A DNA stretch of 64,000 nucleotides from Bolinopsis microptera (GCF_026151205.1 NC_087078.1:2419675-2483674), one strand, 5' to 3'. Positions 46,005-56,639 are shown, counted from the first letter of the stretch. Made by a program: numbers and translations. The notes: a model not told the origin generated them from the letters alone.

Positions 46005-46285
46005 GATTGTAGTCACATGACTTAAACTAACCAATCAGAGAGCTACATTGACCCGGAGGTAAAAAGCCCTGCGCTGAATCAATTAAGCGTGAACACTGTA
46101 CATGACATTCATACCGAAAAATTGTGTTCGATGTCGAGCCGCTGACTTTGACAAAGTCAGACGAAATTCAGCACGGCCAATGGAGTAATGGCTGATGGGT
46201 TTTATGGGCTCAAATGGCTTCTTTGATTTTTGGCGGGAAGTTGCTGACGTCTTATTCTCCCTGCACGAGCCATTGTTTGGTTAAA
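46005..46285. promoter_or_regulatory. Promoter-like segment with CCAAT, E2F-like and CRE-like sites
   Basis: CACATGACTTAAACTAACCA then ATCAGAG (46014-46040) repeats the layout seen near 39972. Further on are the palindrome CTGACTTTGACAAAGTCAG (46142-46160), GGCCAATGG, TTTTTGGCGGGAAG (46228, a textbook E2F-type site) and GCTGACGTC (46243, CRE/ATF-type). Such a set is common in promoters of replication or cell-cycle genes. A 29-codon frame (ATG 46197, MGFMGSNGFFDFWREVADVL) overlaps it, without splice support. Confidence 0.45.
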
Positions 46286-47100
46286 TTACAATAACCAGTA
46301 ATCTTTTAGTCTGATTTTGGACTGAAATTCAAATATTTTACAATCGTGTAAATTAATATTAATAAATAAATTCTAGAACTCACGAACTCGAATTGAGCCA
46401 ATCGTGCGTGACATTATCGAACTGCTCGAGACACATTACTCCTTTAATGTTAAAATTGAATATCCCAATGCAAAGTTGAATGCTTGAATGCTTTTTATGT
46501 CTAAAAACCCGAAAACCATTCAAAGACACCTGCTTATACAGAAGACCACTCTTTCTACCTTAGATAACAGTTTAATAATAAAAAGAAAATATACACCTTT
46601 TGAGCTATTAAAATTATCGAACTGTGGAATTATTATTTATTAAACAGCTTCTTTGTTCGGTCTGTGGTTAGTGCAGCCTGCAGATGCAAGATTTGTGTGG
46701 CAAAATATAGCGTATAAATCATTGTTACAATATTTAAATATTGAAAAGTTTAAAAGCATGTTAAATCTAATTGGAAAGAATTTTTTACGTGCAGTGTAAA
46801 TGTGTGAAAAATCCTAACAAACCTTATATTAAGTGTTATTTTAAGTTTTTTAATGTGGTTTACGAGATTTGGAGAGACGAGATTTGGAGAATCCTTTTGA
46901 AAACGTTCGCAGAAAGAAATTAAAAAGGAGACTTTTTAAGAAAAGTAATGTAGTAAAACGAAAAAATAGAAGAACTGCAAAAAAGAACTGCAACACAACT
47001 GGAAACTGTAATGAAACGAAGTGAAGGTCAAGATTGCTTTGCTGTCAATCCAAATAAGCTGAAAACATGTCATCGCATGAAGATAAAAATAACTTAAACT
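46286..47100. other. AT-rich DNA, no gene seen
   Basis: Nothing supported on either strand. Confidence 0.5.
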
Positions 47101-47966
47101 TCACTAGACTTCATTTTCTAACACTTGCCACCCGGCCTGACTGAGATGAGATCTTAAGACCTACCAATGGACCTTGTCGTCCAAGACTTATAGTCATAAC
47201 CCACGTAAGAGTGATAGTTTCACGTCCAGCAGTTTAGAGATTACGTGTTTGTGACATAACTTCACTTTAAACTAATTTCAATCACTTCAATATGGATAGC
47301 TTCATACTAGTACAGCGTTGCTTGTACCATCTGAGGCCCCTTAAAATGTTCCACTTTTAGTGGTTGCAAAATGCGTTTAACTTTAATTGACTATTAATTA
47401 TAACGTTTATGCTGCTAAATTTAGATAAATATATAAATTCTGACTCCTTCCGTCGTAGTAGCAATCTGTTTTGATCAGTGAAGTGGTTTTTACTGCTCCT
47501 TATAAGGTCAAAACACAAAAGGTCTTTAGGAATTTTTAAAGTTTTTGTGTTGCTGCCAGGGAGATTCGTCAAAAAAATATCGGAACCGTCCCTGAAGGCT
47601 CGAACTGAATGATTGCAAATCTATTAAACATCAATCTCCTATTTCTCTACATGAAGTAAAACCTTACAGTTTTTACAACCATTATCATAAATCTACCTCT
47701 TATAGACATAGTGGGTTCTTCAGAAAATGTCTTAAAATGTGCTTTTTGATAGGTTCCTTCCTGCTCAATCTCACCGACAGGTCCAAATAACGAGGCTATT
47801 AGTAAACAGGTTTGTCTGCAGAAAGGAAGCTTAGTCGATAGTACAAGACAGTAGAAATAATTCACCAATATGCTGTTACTGTTAGAAAGCGAACGTAGCT
47901 TAGGTTTATTATGACAGGGAGCGGTTACAGTGAGTATATACGACCATAAAAAGACATTATTAACAT

Positions 47967-48206
47967 CTAACTGATATCACACAAGGTTGGAGAGTCCATT
48001 AAAATAGGCAGGGAGTATTGCTGGTCTGCAAATACTGAATTTGGTACCCTACGTAACGTCTGAGGAGACGTCCGCAGTCCATTAGGAAAACAAGAATTTT
48101 GCCGCGGTAGCAAAAAAGAACTTGACCTACCACTAGTACTGCTGGGAGGGCAACGATAAACGTCTTGCAGTTTATGGAAGTGGAAGAATGATCGACTCCT
48201 ATAACT
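47967..48206 (-). CDS. Open frame inside the inverted-repeat core, unidentified
   Basis: Seventy-nine codons with no ATG near the start. The peptide is Ser/Pro/Arg-rich and exon-like (for example PPSSTSGRSSSFLLPRQ and TLRRVPNSVFADQQYSLPIL). An overlapping 81-codon frame (47999-48244, true ATG) competes. Being in the core of the inverted repeat, it could be a remnant of a transposon protein. No family recognised. Confidence 0.22.
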   Translation of the reverse strand, partial: SYRSRSFFHFHKLQDVYRCPPSSTSGRSSSFLLPRQNSCFPNGLRTSPQTLRRVPNSVFADQQYSLPILMDSPTLCDIS

Positions 48207-49498
48207 CTATAAATAGTGAATAGAAGTTTCTTCCCCTCCAGCATTAATCACGCTTGTAATCTGCATCGTAAATAAACAACAGTAAAAGAGAAATTGGCCA
48301 CTTGAACAAGGTATGTGATTGTGTTATCAAGGCAGTCCAGAATATCTCACAGCATTAGATCACTTTTCCACATAACTAAAAACCTCCCCACCATGTCTCT
48401 CAATCCAGAGTTACCACGCGAAAAAGGAATGAGGTAGTTTTGATAAGCAGATCCTTTCAATAAAGTGCTAACTCTATTACCCTGACCCCTGTGCCAGTGC
48501 GTCAGTCATTATAACCAGTAAAGATACGAGCTCCCTCTTCTGTGGAAGGTGGTGGACAGGGCAGGACCCAGTGTCTGAGCAGAGTTACCACCACACTCTC
48601 CACCAATTCTCATGCACACACCGAGCTAGCAGTGGCCGGCAGTTAAACTCGTGATTAAGGGCCGAGTAACGAAAAGGGGAGGAAGTATTAGTAAGTTATA
48701 AAGTTACGAATCATCCCTCTCATTCAAGGTATGTTCATGCCAAAATATGCGGGGCTGATGTAATTTCGCCTAATTTGAGAAATTCGGGAGAATCCTACCG
48801 AGTAAAATCTAAAATAAGCCGATTGATTTTTATTGAAATGCTGCAGAATTTAGAGAAAACGGGAGGATGATGAGGTAATCAAAGTAATTTAAGTTGAAAT
48901 CATTGAGGTAGCTACTATTGATGGTGATACCTACTCAACCTCACTAATGATAATAATTTACCATAATTCTGGGCCTATTCCCCAGAAAACGACGTAATAA
49001 TATGGGAAAAAAGAAAGAGAACGGCTAGCCAAGAATTTTATCAAGATGTCGAATCAGGGGTACAGATAAAGGTGGCAGTCATGATTGTAACACTTCTGTA
49101 AGATCTGTCATTCCACCCATTACATCATTATAATGCTCTGTCCCAATATACACCTTGATTCGGTATCTCAGCATGATCAAATCGATGATCAGTTAATTAT
49201 GATTGTATGGTATTCCGTTAAGAATGCAAGGCATGCATCCCTCGACGTTTCAGGCCCTGTCATACATCAATGCCGTCCCAGATTTGGGGGAAAATGGCAA
49301 ATTATGGCGATATCTAATTCTACATTTTTTACTCACAACCCCAGTGGCACGGAACTTAAATAATCAGAGCGCCGGAATGATTGGACTCCAGGAAACAGAG
49401 AGGCTGGATCACCCGAACTTTGTGCCAAGAATTCGGGGCCCAGGTTATCAGCATTTACCCGCTCTCATGCGAGAGCTCTTGTAATACAGACTGAGCGA

Positions 49499-49500
<2 letters not shown>

Positions 49501-49538
<38 letters not shown>
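49501..49538. repeat. (CT)n microsatellite
   Basis: About 19 CT units, in the core of the 47-50 kb inverted repeat. Confidence 0.95.
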
Positions 49539-49540
<2 letters not shown>

Positions 49541-50218
49541 GAGACCATTAAGTGTGTGGGCAGCGAAACGACGCAGTTGCAGGTACACAAGCAGGTGACC
49601 ATATTCGGTGCTGTGACCGTTACTTTACGTTTCTATTTTGGAGCCGGGAGAAATGGATTTGTGTTTTGACCTTATAAGGAGCAGTAAAAACTACTTCACT
49701 GACCAAAGCAGGTTACTAATTACTACTACGACGTAAGCGAGTCAGAATTTATAGATTTCTCTAAATTTAGCAGCATAAACGTTATAATTAATAGTCAATT
49801 AAAGTTAAACGCACTCTGCAACCACTAAAAGTGGAACATTTTAAGGGGGCTCAGATGGTACAAGCAACGCTGTACTATGAAGCTATCCATATTGAAGTGA
49901 TCGAAATTAGTTTAAAGCTTTAAAGTGAAGTTATGTCACAAACACGTAATCTCTAAACTGCTGGACGTGAAACTATTACTCTTACGTGGGTTATGACTAT
50001 AAGTCTTGAGGACAAGGTCCATTGGTAGGTCTTAAGATCTCATCTCAGTCAGGCCTGGTGGTAAGTGTCAGAAAGTGAGATCTAATGACAGCTTTCGATA
50101 TCCTGCTGTCTAATATCGAGAATAAAAAGCAAAAGATGGAGAGTAAAATGCAGCCCTTGCACTATATTGAAGGGTGCGATTATAAAATGACCACTTTTGG
50201 CGTATTCTATCCTTACAG

Positions 50219-50394
50219 GTACATTTGCTTCTAGTGTGCTAGTCACCGGGGCACAAGGTTCTGGAGTAATTGATCCTAGAGACCAGGGCACATGGTTAAC
50301 GGGTTGGAAAACAGATAGGTCAATCAAGTTAAGATGTACTCCTATTGTAACATTTCAAACTAATCCGAATAACTTGAATACAGATAGAGCCTAG
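50219..50394 (+). CDS. Possible terminal exon, unidentified
   Basis: Acceptor CTATCCTTACAG opens a 58-codon frame starting with two bases of a split codon and ending TAG at 50394. The peptide (TFASSVLVTGAQGSGVIDPR, then DQGTWLTGWKTDRS) has balanced, protein-like composition. It begins just outside the inverted repeat's right arm. The phase does not fit the candidate exon at 40151 directly. No poly(A) signal was found close by, and the minus strand is open too. Confidence 0.27.
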
Positions 50395-50430
50395 AGGCTT
50401 AACTGGTGGCGGCAGATCGGTCTTGTAGTG

Positions 50431-50540
50431 GCAGCATAATGGAAGCATAGTGGAAGCATAGTGGCAGCATAATGCCAGCATAATGCCAGCATAGTGGAAG
50501 CATAGTGGCAGCATAATGGCAGCATAATGGCAGCATAATG
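50431..50540. repeat. 12-bp minisatellite (GCAGCATAATGG)
   Basis: About nine units of GCAGCATAATGG alternating with GAAGCATAGTGG and GCCAGCATAAT variants. Confidence 0.93.
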
Positions 50541-50732
50541 GCGTTGGTTGTTCAACATTTAAAAAAGCCCTTTTAAGGCAGATAGTATCGTAAAAATCTA
50601 TAGAAGCAATTAAAGAAGCTGGGCAGTATCCACGAACGGTTGTCCGTGGACAGTGGGCAGCATCCTTCCCCGAACGCTGCAAGTGGACAGGCCACTTATA
50701 CGAATTGAACTTATGCTCGGTAACAGATTGCA

Positions 50733-50779
50733 GCTACAACTGCAGTAAGCTACAACTGCAGTAAGCCACAACTGCAGTA
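50733..50779. repeat. 16-bp tandem repeat (CTACAACTGCAGTAAG)
   Basis: Three units; the last has CCACAACT in place of CTACAACT. Confidence 0.92.
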
Positions 50780-51761
50780 GATGCCACCTGATTTTATAAC
50801 CTGTCCAGGAAAAACTCGATGCTTTTTGTAAGCTGCCAAGTTTTAAACCGGTGTTAAGAGGTCGAGTTATTTATTAAGGAAGTATTTAGTACTGACGGTA
50901 TCTGACGAGGGCTACGCGCAGTACGCAATCAAGCTATTTCCTTGACGTCACGCACATCATTCTCTCACGGCAGTTTCTGTTCACCTGCCACGTCAGAAGA
51001 TCTCTTCAAAAAGTGTGCCTAATTTGACAGAGCTGTCCGGGATATCTCTCCTCGACTTATATAACTGTGTGCACGTGCTGGTACACGCGCAGGTACACGT
51101 GCACTTGCCAACGCACACGGGGAGACGACAACCAGACCTTGACAGTGTTATGAACTCTATACATAACTCTCTCGCTAGCACAGTTTAAGTAACGTGTAGC
51201 TACGCGCTGGCTCGTTAACCCATTATCTACGATCATTAAGTGATATATTACGGCCGAACTGGTAGGTGATTATGTCCTTGTGCATTCTCATGAAGTGATG
51301 GTCTGGTTTATACCGAGCAAAAATACGGCATGTTTGAGAAGTGTGGTGTAGATTGATCATGAATAGTTACGGTTTATCTGAACCATAAGTAATTTATCTA
51401 AACCTTTATAACTTGAAGGAAGTGGGCTTAGGGTTTTACAGAAGTGTTTATGGATTTTAAAGTTTGGGGAACATGATAAATACATTATAATAATAGTCGT
51501 TACGTAGCAAAACGTGTACGTGCGGTCAGAAAATCAGTAGAGAAATACATTTAAAAATTAAGAGGTGATAATATTATAGTCTCCATAAATTCCCCTGGCA
51601 CGGAAATTTACAGATAAAAGTTACTGGCTCAATGACAGTGTGCCTCGCGGAAGCCAAGTGAAAACTAACCGAGTGAAACTCACCAAAAGTTAGAAACTCA
51701 CCAAGTAAAAACTAAATCGATTATTGTACTTATTAAAGTATTGATTAACCAAAAAACTCAC
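50780..51761. other. Unassigned DNA with a minus-strand TATA-like site
   Basis: TTATATAAG in minus-strand sense lies at about 51055-51064, near GTACAC/GTGCACGTG-rich sequence with two CACGTG cores (51073-51105). A 62-codon minus-strand frame overlaps it, Cys/Thr-rich because of the GTGTACC repeats. Next exons of the minus-strand gene at 51.8 kb were not found here. Confidence 0.35.
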
Positions 51762-51797
51762 CCAAACGTTTCGACGCCATTCCCCTCAGCACTGCAT
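51762..51797 (-). CDS. Candidate internal micro-exon of an unknown minus-strand gene
   Basis: A 36-nt exon: acceptor TATTTTCAG, donor TTTGG|GTGAGT. In the frame set by the exon at 52231-52284 (phase 1) it reads through DAVLRGMASKRL without a stop and ends in phase 1. Correct acceptor, donor and phase on so short a segment favour a real exon, but the family is unknown and no later exon was found. Confidence 0.42.
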
Positions 51798-52049
51798 CTG
51801 AAAATAAAGAACCGATAACAGCGTCGAAACAGATAAGAAAAAGAGCAATATCCAACAAACATGTTTAATAACAACTTAACAAACAGTACAACACGTATCG
51901 AGGGGTTATTTACTTTGCGAGCTGTCAGGCCAAAGGAACACAGGTTCCATCTACCTTGTCACACAACTATCCCCTCCTTCCGAACAAAGTTAAGTAATGA
52001 TTTTTATTGGACAGTACTCCAATGTAAACTATTTGAAAGCGAAAATGAT

Positions 52050-52074
52050 ACTATCTCTCTCTCTCCCTCTCTCA

Positions 52075-52111
<37 letters not shown>

Positions 52112-52150
52112 ACTCACTCACTCTCTCACCCCTCTCTCTCTCACTCCCTC
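52050..52150. repeat. (CT)n / CACT compound microsatellite
   Basis: CT repeats interrupted by CACTCACT and CCCT units, lying in the intron between the two candidate minus-strand exons. It creates low-complexity Ser-Leu ends on two plus-strand frames starting at 51861 and 51997. Confidence 0.93.
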
Positions 52151-52230
52151 TAGGTTTCTGCCAAAGTAGAGAGTGTTTATTCCATTCATGGGCAACTTGA
52201 ACTGGCATACGGTGTGCTTTTAACACTTAC

Positions 52231-52284
52231 CAGACCGAGCCTGCATCTCTCTACACACACTGCCAGTCTTTATAGGATCCTTCT
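52231..52284 (-). CDS. Candidate exon (possibly first coding) of an unknown minus-strand gene
   Basis: A 54-nt exon: acceptor TTATATCTTTTAG, donor GTCTG|GTAAGTG. One frame is open, reading KDPIKTGSVCREMQARS and ending in phase 1, which joins the 51762-51797 exon to give QARSDAVLRGMASKRL. Alternatively translation could start at the internal ATG (GAGATG, purine at -3), making MQARS the N-terminus. No recognised domain. Confidence 0.42.
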
Positions 52285-53930
52285 CTAAAAGATATAATAT
52301 ACTGTGCTGTCATTAAGTGGGGAGGCTATTGAGAGAGTGAGGTTTGCTTTGTTTTTGATGGATTGGAAGGGAGGGGGTGCAGTGGTGGCTGCGGCTGCAC
52401 ACTGTTATTTTGGTGGATTCGTTTGTAGGGCAATGGTCACTGCTCAGGTATATTCAGGTATATATTGGGTTGAGTAAGTAATGATTGTTGCGGCTGGAAA
52501 TGTATATATTTTACGTGTGAATGAGAGTAATGTGTGCAGCTATTTTGATACCATCTTGTAAATAGTAACGGTTGCTGTCTTGGCTTTACGTATCATAACA
52601 AAACTAATGTGTCGACTATGCATTCCATGTTTTAAGGAAGGTGTTTTAAAAGTTTAAAACGTTGTTTTTGCTCATTGTGTGCGGCCGGAATCAATAATTT
52701 GGCGCTTATGAATCAAATTTGTATTGATGATAGCAATTATTTGGTGATGACAGTAATTTATAATTGGTGAGAAGCGTTGTACCAAAAAGCAAAAGTCATA
52801 AGCAATAAACAGGTATAGTCCTATAAACTTGATTCGGCAAGTCATTGCTCTAAACTGCTTGAAATGTGTTATTTCCGGCAGTTTACTTCAAAGAATAATT
52901 AGCATAAAGTTGGCTAATCTTGAAATTTTATTGAGTTATTTGTGGAAGGAATTAGGAACACTCCAATTTACGCAAACATGACGCAAAAATAAATTGCACA
53001 GTTCTTCATAAAATGGAGAGTCAAATTATACCAAGTTTATTTCTATAATGACACCTTGCGATAATGCTACATGCAGCTAAATCTTTCGTGGAAAATGGAC
53101 AATATACATTTTAATACTCAACTTGCAGTTCGTGCCTCTAGCCACTCACTTACATTTCTAACTACCGTCTGTGGCAACAGCTCTTCGCAAGGTAATTTAA
53201 GTGATTTAAACGAACCTTTTAAATGCAAATGGTTGGTTCAGGCCGGTAGTTTGGGGGATAAAATTTAGTTTCAATAATATGTAGTTCTAACTCTTAAACC
53301 TTTCAAGTTACAATTGGCCATAACTTTGTTACTAACTCGCACAAAAACATCTTCAATTTTTCTCACAATCGAAGTAACATCAAAAAGTCATCAAAATAGT
53401 TTCTCTGTTGGAAATACCAAGACCACACCCTCAAAAGCCCCACAGTTCTCCATTACCAATACTTTACTAACAAGGCTCAATAATTAGACATTATCTCCGG
53501 ATCAGATAAACTCCGGATCAGCTGACTATTTAAGTATAAGAACAAGGGTCTCCACCTTCAACAACAACCAGTTACTTTCTTACAATTAACCATATAGTTC
53601 CCTCATAATCGGTACTTACAACAAAGCTAGTTATATCTCTGGCATTTCACAATAAGGCGTGGTGTACATAATAAGGAGTAACTACACCTGAACTATTATT
53701 AACTCAGACAAAAAATATCCCAAAAGTCTGGCATCCGCATTTCACTTCAAATTTATCCCAGTTGTTTTTCTTCCGGGATAACCAAGACACCACCTTTCAC
53801 AACTATTTAGTTTCTATAACAATGTTAGTTATTATATATATAATCCTTAACAATAACACTTGAGTAGCAGTAGTCTATTAGCTCACCCTAAATACACCCC
53901 AAAAACGGTTTCAGTTTTGCAAATAATAAG
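52285..53930. other. Unassigned DNA with diverged local repeats
   Basis: From about 53330 onward three blocks share similar order: a CAAAAA-containing start, an ACCAAGAC(A)CCAC or AAGAACCACAC block, then CACAGCTCCC/ACAACT-like sequence and ACCAATAC/ACCACAAAC (about 53400-53470, 53770-53820, 53895-54350 with the element removed). TCCGGATCAG occurs twice at 53498-53523. Confidence 0.4.
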
Positions 53931-53938
53931 AACCACAC

Positions 53939-54327
53939 GGGGTCCGGACTCTACGGCGTAAGACTCTACGGCGTGAGACTCTACGGCGGGTTAGGGTTAG
54001 GGGTTAGGGTTTGGGATATGGTTACCGGTTAGGGTAAGGGTAAGGGTAAGGGTAAGATTAAGGGTAAGGGTAAGGGTAAGGGTAAGGGTAAGGGTAAGGG
54101 TAAGGGTAAGGGTAAGGGTAAGGGTAAGGGTAAGGGTAAGGGTAAGGGTAAGGGTAAGGGTAAGGGTAAGGGTAAGGGTAAGGGTAAGGGTTAGAGTTAG
54201 GGTTAGGGTTAGGGTTAGAATTAGGGTTAGGGTTAGGGTTAGGGTTAGGGTTAGAATTAGCCATTAGGGTTAGGGTTAGGGTTAGAGTCTCACGCCGTAG
54301 AGTCTTACGCCGTAGAGTCCCGGACCC
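53939..54327. mobile_element. hAT-like MITE enclosing telomere-like repeats
   Basis: AACCACAC is duplicated directly outside both ends (53931-53938 and 54328-54335), an 8-bp target duplication as made by hAT transposons. The ends are inverted copies of about 44 bp: left GGGGTCCGGACTCTACGGCG, right (minus strand) GGGTCCGGGACTCTACGGCG, each continuing TAAGACTCTACGGCGTGAGA. Each end holds tandem ACTCTACGGCGTRAG units. The interior is TTAGGG and TAAGGG repeats only; no coding capacity. Confidence 0.9.
53990..54283 (+). repeat. Interstitial telomere-like array (TTAGGG and TAAGGG)
   Basis: TTAGGG units at both sides flank about two dozen TAAGGG units. TTAGGG is the telomere repeat of most animals; TAAGGG is a one-base variant. 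The entire array sits between the inverted ends of a MITE, so it is transposon cargo rather than a chromosome end or fusion scar. The minus strand reads as a Pro-Tyr / Pro-Asn repeat frame, an artefact. Confidence 0.95.
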
Positions 54328-54335
54328 AACCACAC

Positions 54336-54650
54336 AGCTCCCCAATTACCACAAACAAGAAGACATTCAAGTAGCGATCATAGTTACTACTTATTTATTT
54401 ATTTATTTATATCCTTAGCGATACGAATCTCGAGCTGTAGCAACAGTAAACCTGGACTACTGGCCTAGCTCGAGCTGGTATACCCTGAATACAATGTAGT
54501 TAAAATGAACACTGCTCAATAATTCATACGTATCTTGTACGTTACAATTGTGATAAACTTCATATATAATCCTCCCCGCTCCATTGACAGTAGCCACATA
54601 CAGTCCCCTTACATAACCAGTGATCCCAGTTACTATACCCAACAATGCGA
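54336..54650. other. Spacer before the satellite array
   Basis: Contains a (TTTA)n run at 54391-54409 and CTGGACTACTGGCCTAGCTC (54453), which is echoed right of the satellite at 56483 (CTGGACTACTAGTAGCTCTC), each followed by an AGCTGGTATA block. This is a direct repeat flanking the array. Confidence 0.6.
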
Positions 54651-56468
54651 CCCACAATTAGTAGCTACCTACTCTCAAGTAGCGGCAGCAGTAGTGACCC
54701 ACAATTAGTAGCTACCTACTCTCAAGTAGCGGCAGCAGTAGTGACCCACAATTAGTAGCTACCTACTCTCAAGTAGCGGCAGCAGTAGTGACCCACAATT
54801 AGTAGCTACCTACTCTCAAGTAGCGGCAGCAGTAGTGACCCACAATTAGTAGCTACCTACTCTCAAGTAGTGACCCACAATTAGTAGCTACCTACTCTCA
54901 AGTAGCGGCAGCAGTAGTGACCCACAATTAGTAGCTACCTACTCTCAAGTAGCGGCAGCAGTAGTGACCCACAATTAGTAGCTACCTACTCTCAAGTAGC
55001 GGCAGCAGTAGTGACCCACAATTAGTAGCTACCTACTCTCAAGTAGCGGCAGCAGTAGTGAACCACAATTAGTAGCTACCTACTCTCAAGTAGCGGCAGC
55101 AGTAGTGACCCACAATTAGTAGCTACCTACTCTCAAGTAGCGGCAGCAGTAGTGACCCACAATTAGTAGCTACCTACTCTCAAGTAGCGGCAGCAGTAGT
55201 GACCCACAATTAGTAGCTACCTACTCTCAAGTAGCGGCAGCAGTAGTGACCCACAATTAGTAGCTACCTACTCTCAAGTAGCGGCAGCAGTAGTGACCCA
55301 CAATTAGTAGCTACCTACTCTCAAGTAGCGGCAGCAGTAGTGACCCACAATTAGTAGCTACCTACTCTCAAGTAGCGGCAGCAGTAGTGACCCACAATTA
55401 GTAGCTACCTACTCTCAAGTAGCGGCAGCAGTAGTGACCCACAATTAGTAGCTACCTACTCTCAAGTAGCGGCAGCAGTAGTGACCCACAATTAGTAGCT
55501 ACCTACTCTCAAGTAGCGGCAGCAGTAGTGACCCACAATTAGTAGCTACCTACTCTCAAGTAGCGGCAGCAGTAGTGACCCACAATTAGTAGCTACCTAC
55601 TCTCAAGTAGCGGCAGCAGTAGTGACCCACAATTAGTAGCTACCTACTCTCAAGTAGCGGCAGCAGTAGTGACCCACAATTAGTAGCTACCTACTCTCAA
55701 GTAGCGGCAGCAGTAGTGACCCACAATTAGTAGCTACCTACTCTCAAGTAGCGGCAGCAGTAGTGACCCACAATTAGTAGCTACCTACTCTCAAGTAGCG
55801 GCAGCAGTAGTGACCCACAATTAGTAGCTACCTACTCTCAAGTAGCGGCAGCAGTAGTGACCCACAATTAGTAGCTACCTACTCTCAAGTAGCGGCAGCA
55901 GTAGTGACCCACAATTAGTAGCTACCTACTCTCAAGTAGCGGCAGCAGTAGTGACCCACAATTAGTAGCTACCTACTCTCAAGTAGCGGCAGCAGTAGTG
56001 ACCCACAATTAGTAGCTACCTACTCTCAAGTAGCGGCAGCAGTAGTGACCCACAATTAGTAGCTACCTACTCTCAAGTAGCGGCAGCAGTAGTGACCCAC
56101 AATTAGTAGCTACCTACTCTCAAGTAGCGGCAGCAGTAGTGACCCACAATTAGTAGCTACCTACTCTCAAGTAGCGGCAGCAGTAGTGACCCACAATTAG
56201 TAGCTACCTACTCTCAAGTAGCGGCAGCAGTAGTGACCCACAATTAGTAGCTACCTACTCTCAAGTAGCGGCAGCAGTAGTGACCCACAATTAGTAGCTA
56301 CCTACTCTCAAGTAGCGGCAGCAGTAGTGACCCACAATTAGTAGCTACCTACTCTCAAGTAGCGGCAGCAGTAGTGACCCACAATTAGTAGCTACCTACT
56401 CTCAAGTAGCGGCAGCAGTAGTGACCCACAATTAGTAGCTACCTACTCTCAAGTAGCGGCAGCAGTAG
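54651..56468 (+). repeat. 47-bp satellite/minisatellite, about 39 units
   Basis: Unit ACCCACAATTAGTAGCTACC followed by TACTCTCAAGTAGCGGCAGC and AGTAGTG (47 bp). Copies are almost identical; one near 54841-54875 lacks 12 bp (CGGCAGCAGTAG), and one near 55061 has AACC for ACCC. Each unit contains CTACTCTCAAGTAG, a 5-bp hairpin with a 4-base loop. Since 47 is not a multiple of three, it cannot encode a simple repeat protein. Homogeneity indicates recent expansion or ongoing homogenisation. Confidence 0.97.
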
Positions 56469-56639
56469 TAGACCGACTACCTGGACTACTAGTAGCTCTC
56501 TCGGCTCTAGCTGGTATAACCGGAAGTAATTAGAGACACATCACCCCAATTAGCTACTGGGCAGGAGATGCAGACAGCACACTATACTGTACAACAATAG
56601 CCTGAGACAATGCGGGTATTTTACTGAGGGCAGGGTACT

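Larger units (their letters stand above)
47101..50088. mobile_element. Large inverted repeat, ~420-bp arms, 2.1-kb core
   Basis: Arm 47101-47519 is matched on the opposite strand by 49658-50088 across its whole length (for example CAATGGACCTTGTC against GACAAGGTCCATTG, and TGACTATTAATTATAACG against its complement). Arms differ by scattered substitutions and small indels. Inner ends stop at AAAACACAAA on both sides. No clear target duplication is visible outside. It may be a foldback/long-TIR DNA transposon or an old inverted duplication. Confidence 0.75.

Noticed and set aside
48393-48437. ATG with perfect Kozak (CCACCATGT) opening 14 codons to a TAG / GAG|GTAGTT donor-like end
   Set aside because: Too short, weak donor, and located in the core of an inverted repeat with no following exon.
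51861-52200. Two plus-strand frames ending in Ser-Leu-Thr runs
   Set aside because: Much of each is the CT microsatellite, and both lie in the intron of the minus-strand candidate exons.
53990-54283. A true chromosome end or ancient fusion point
   Set aside because: The array is enclosed by inverted ends with an 8-bp target duplication, so it is transposon cargo.
54058-54345. A 95-codon minus-strand frame of Pro-Tyr and Pro-Asn repeats
   Set aside because: Direct translation of the telomere-like hexamers.
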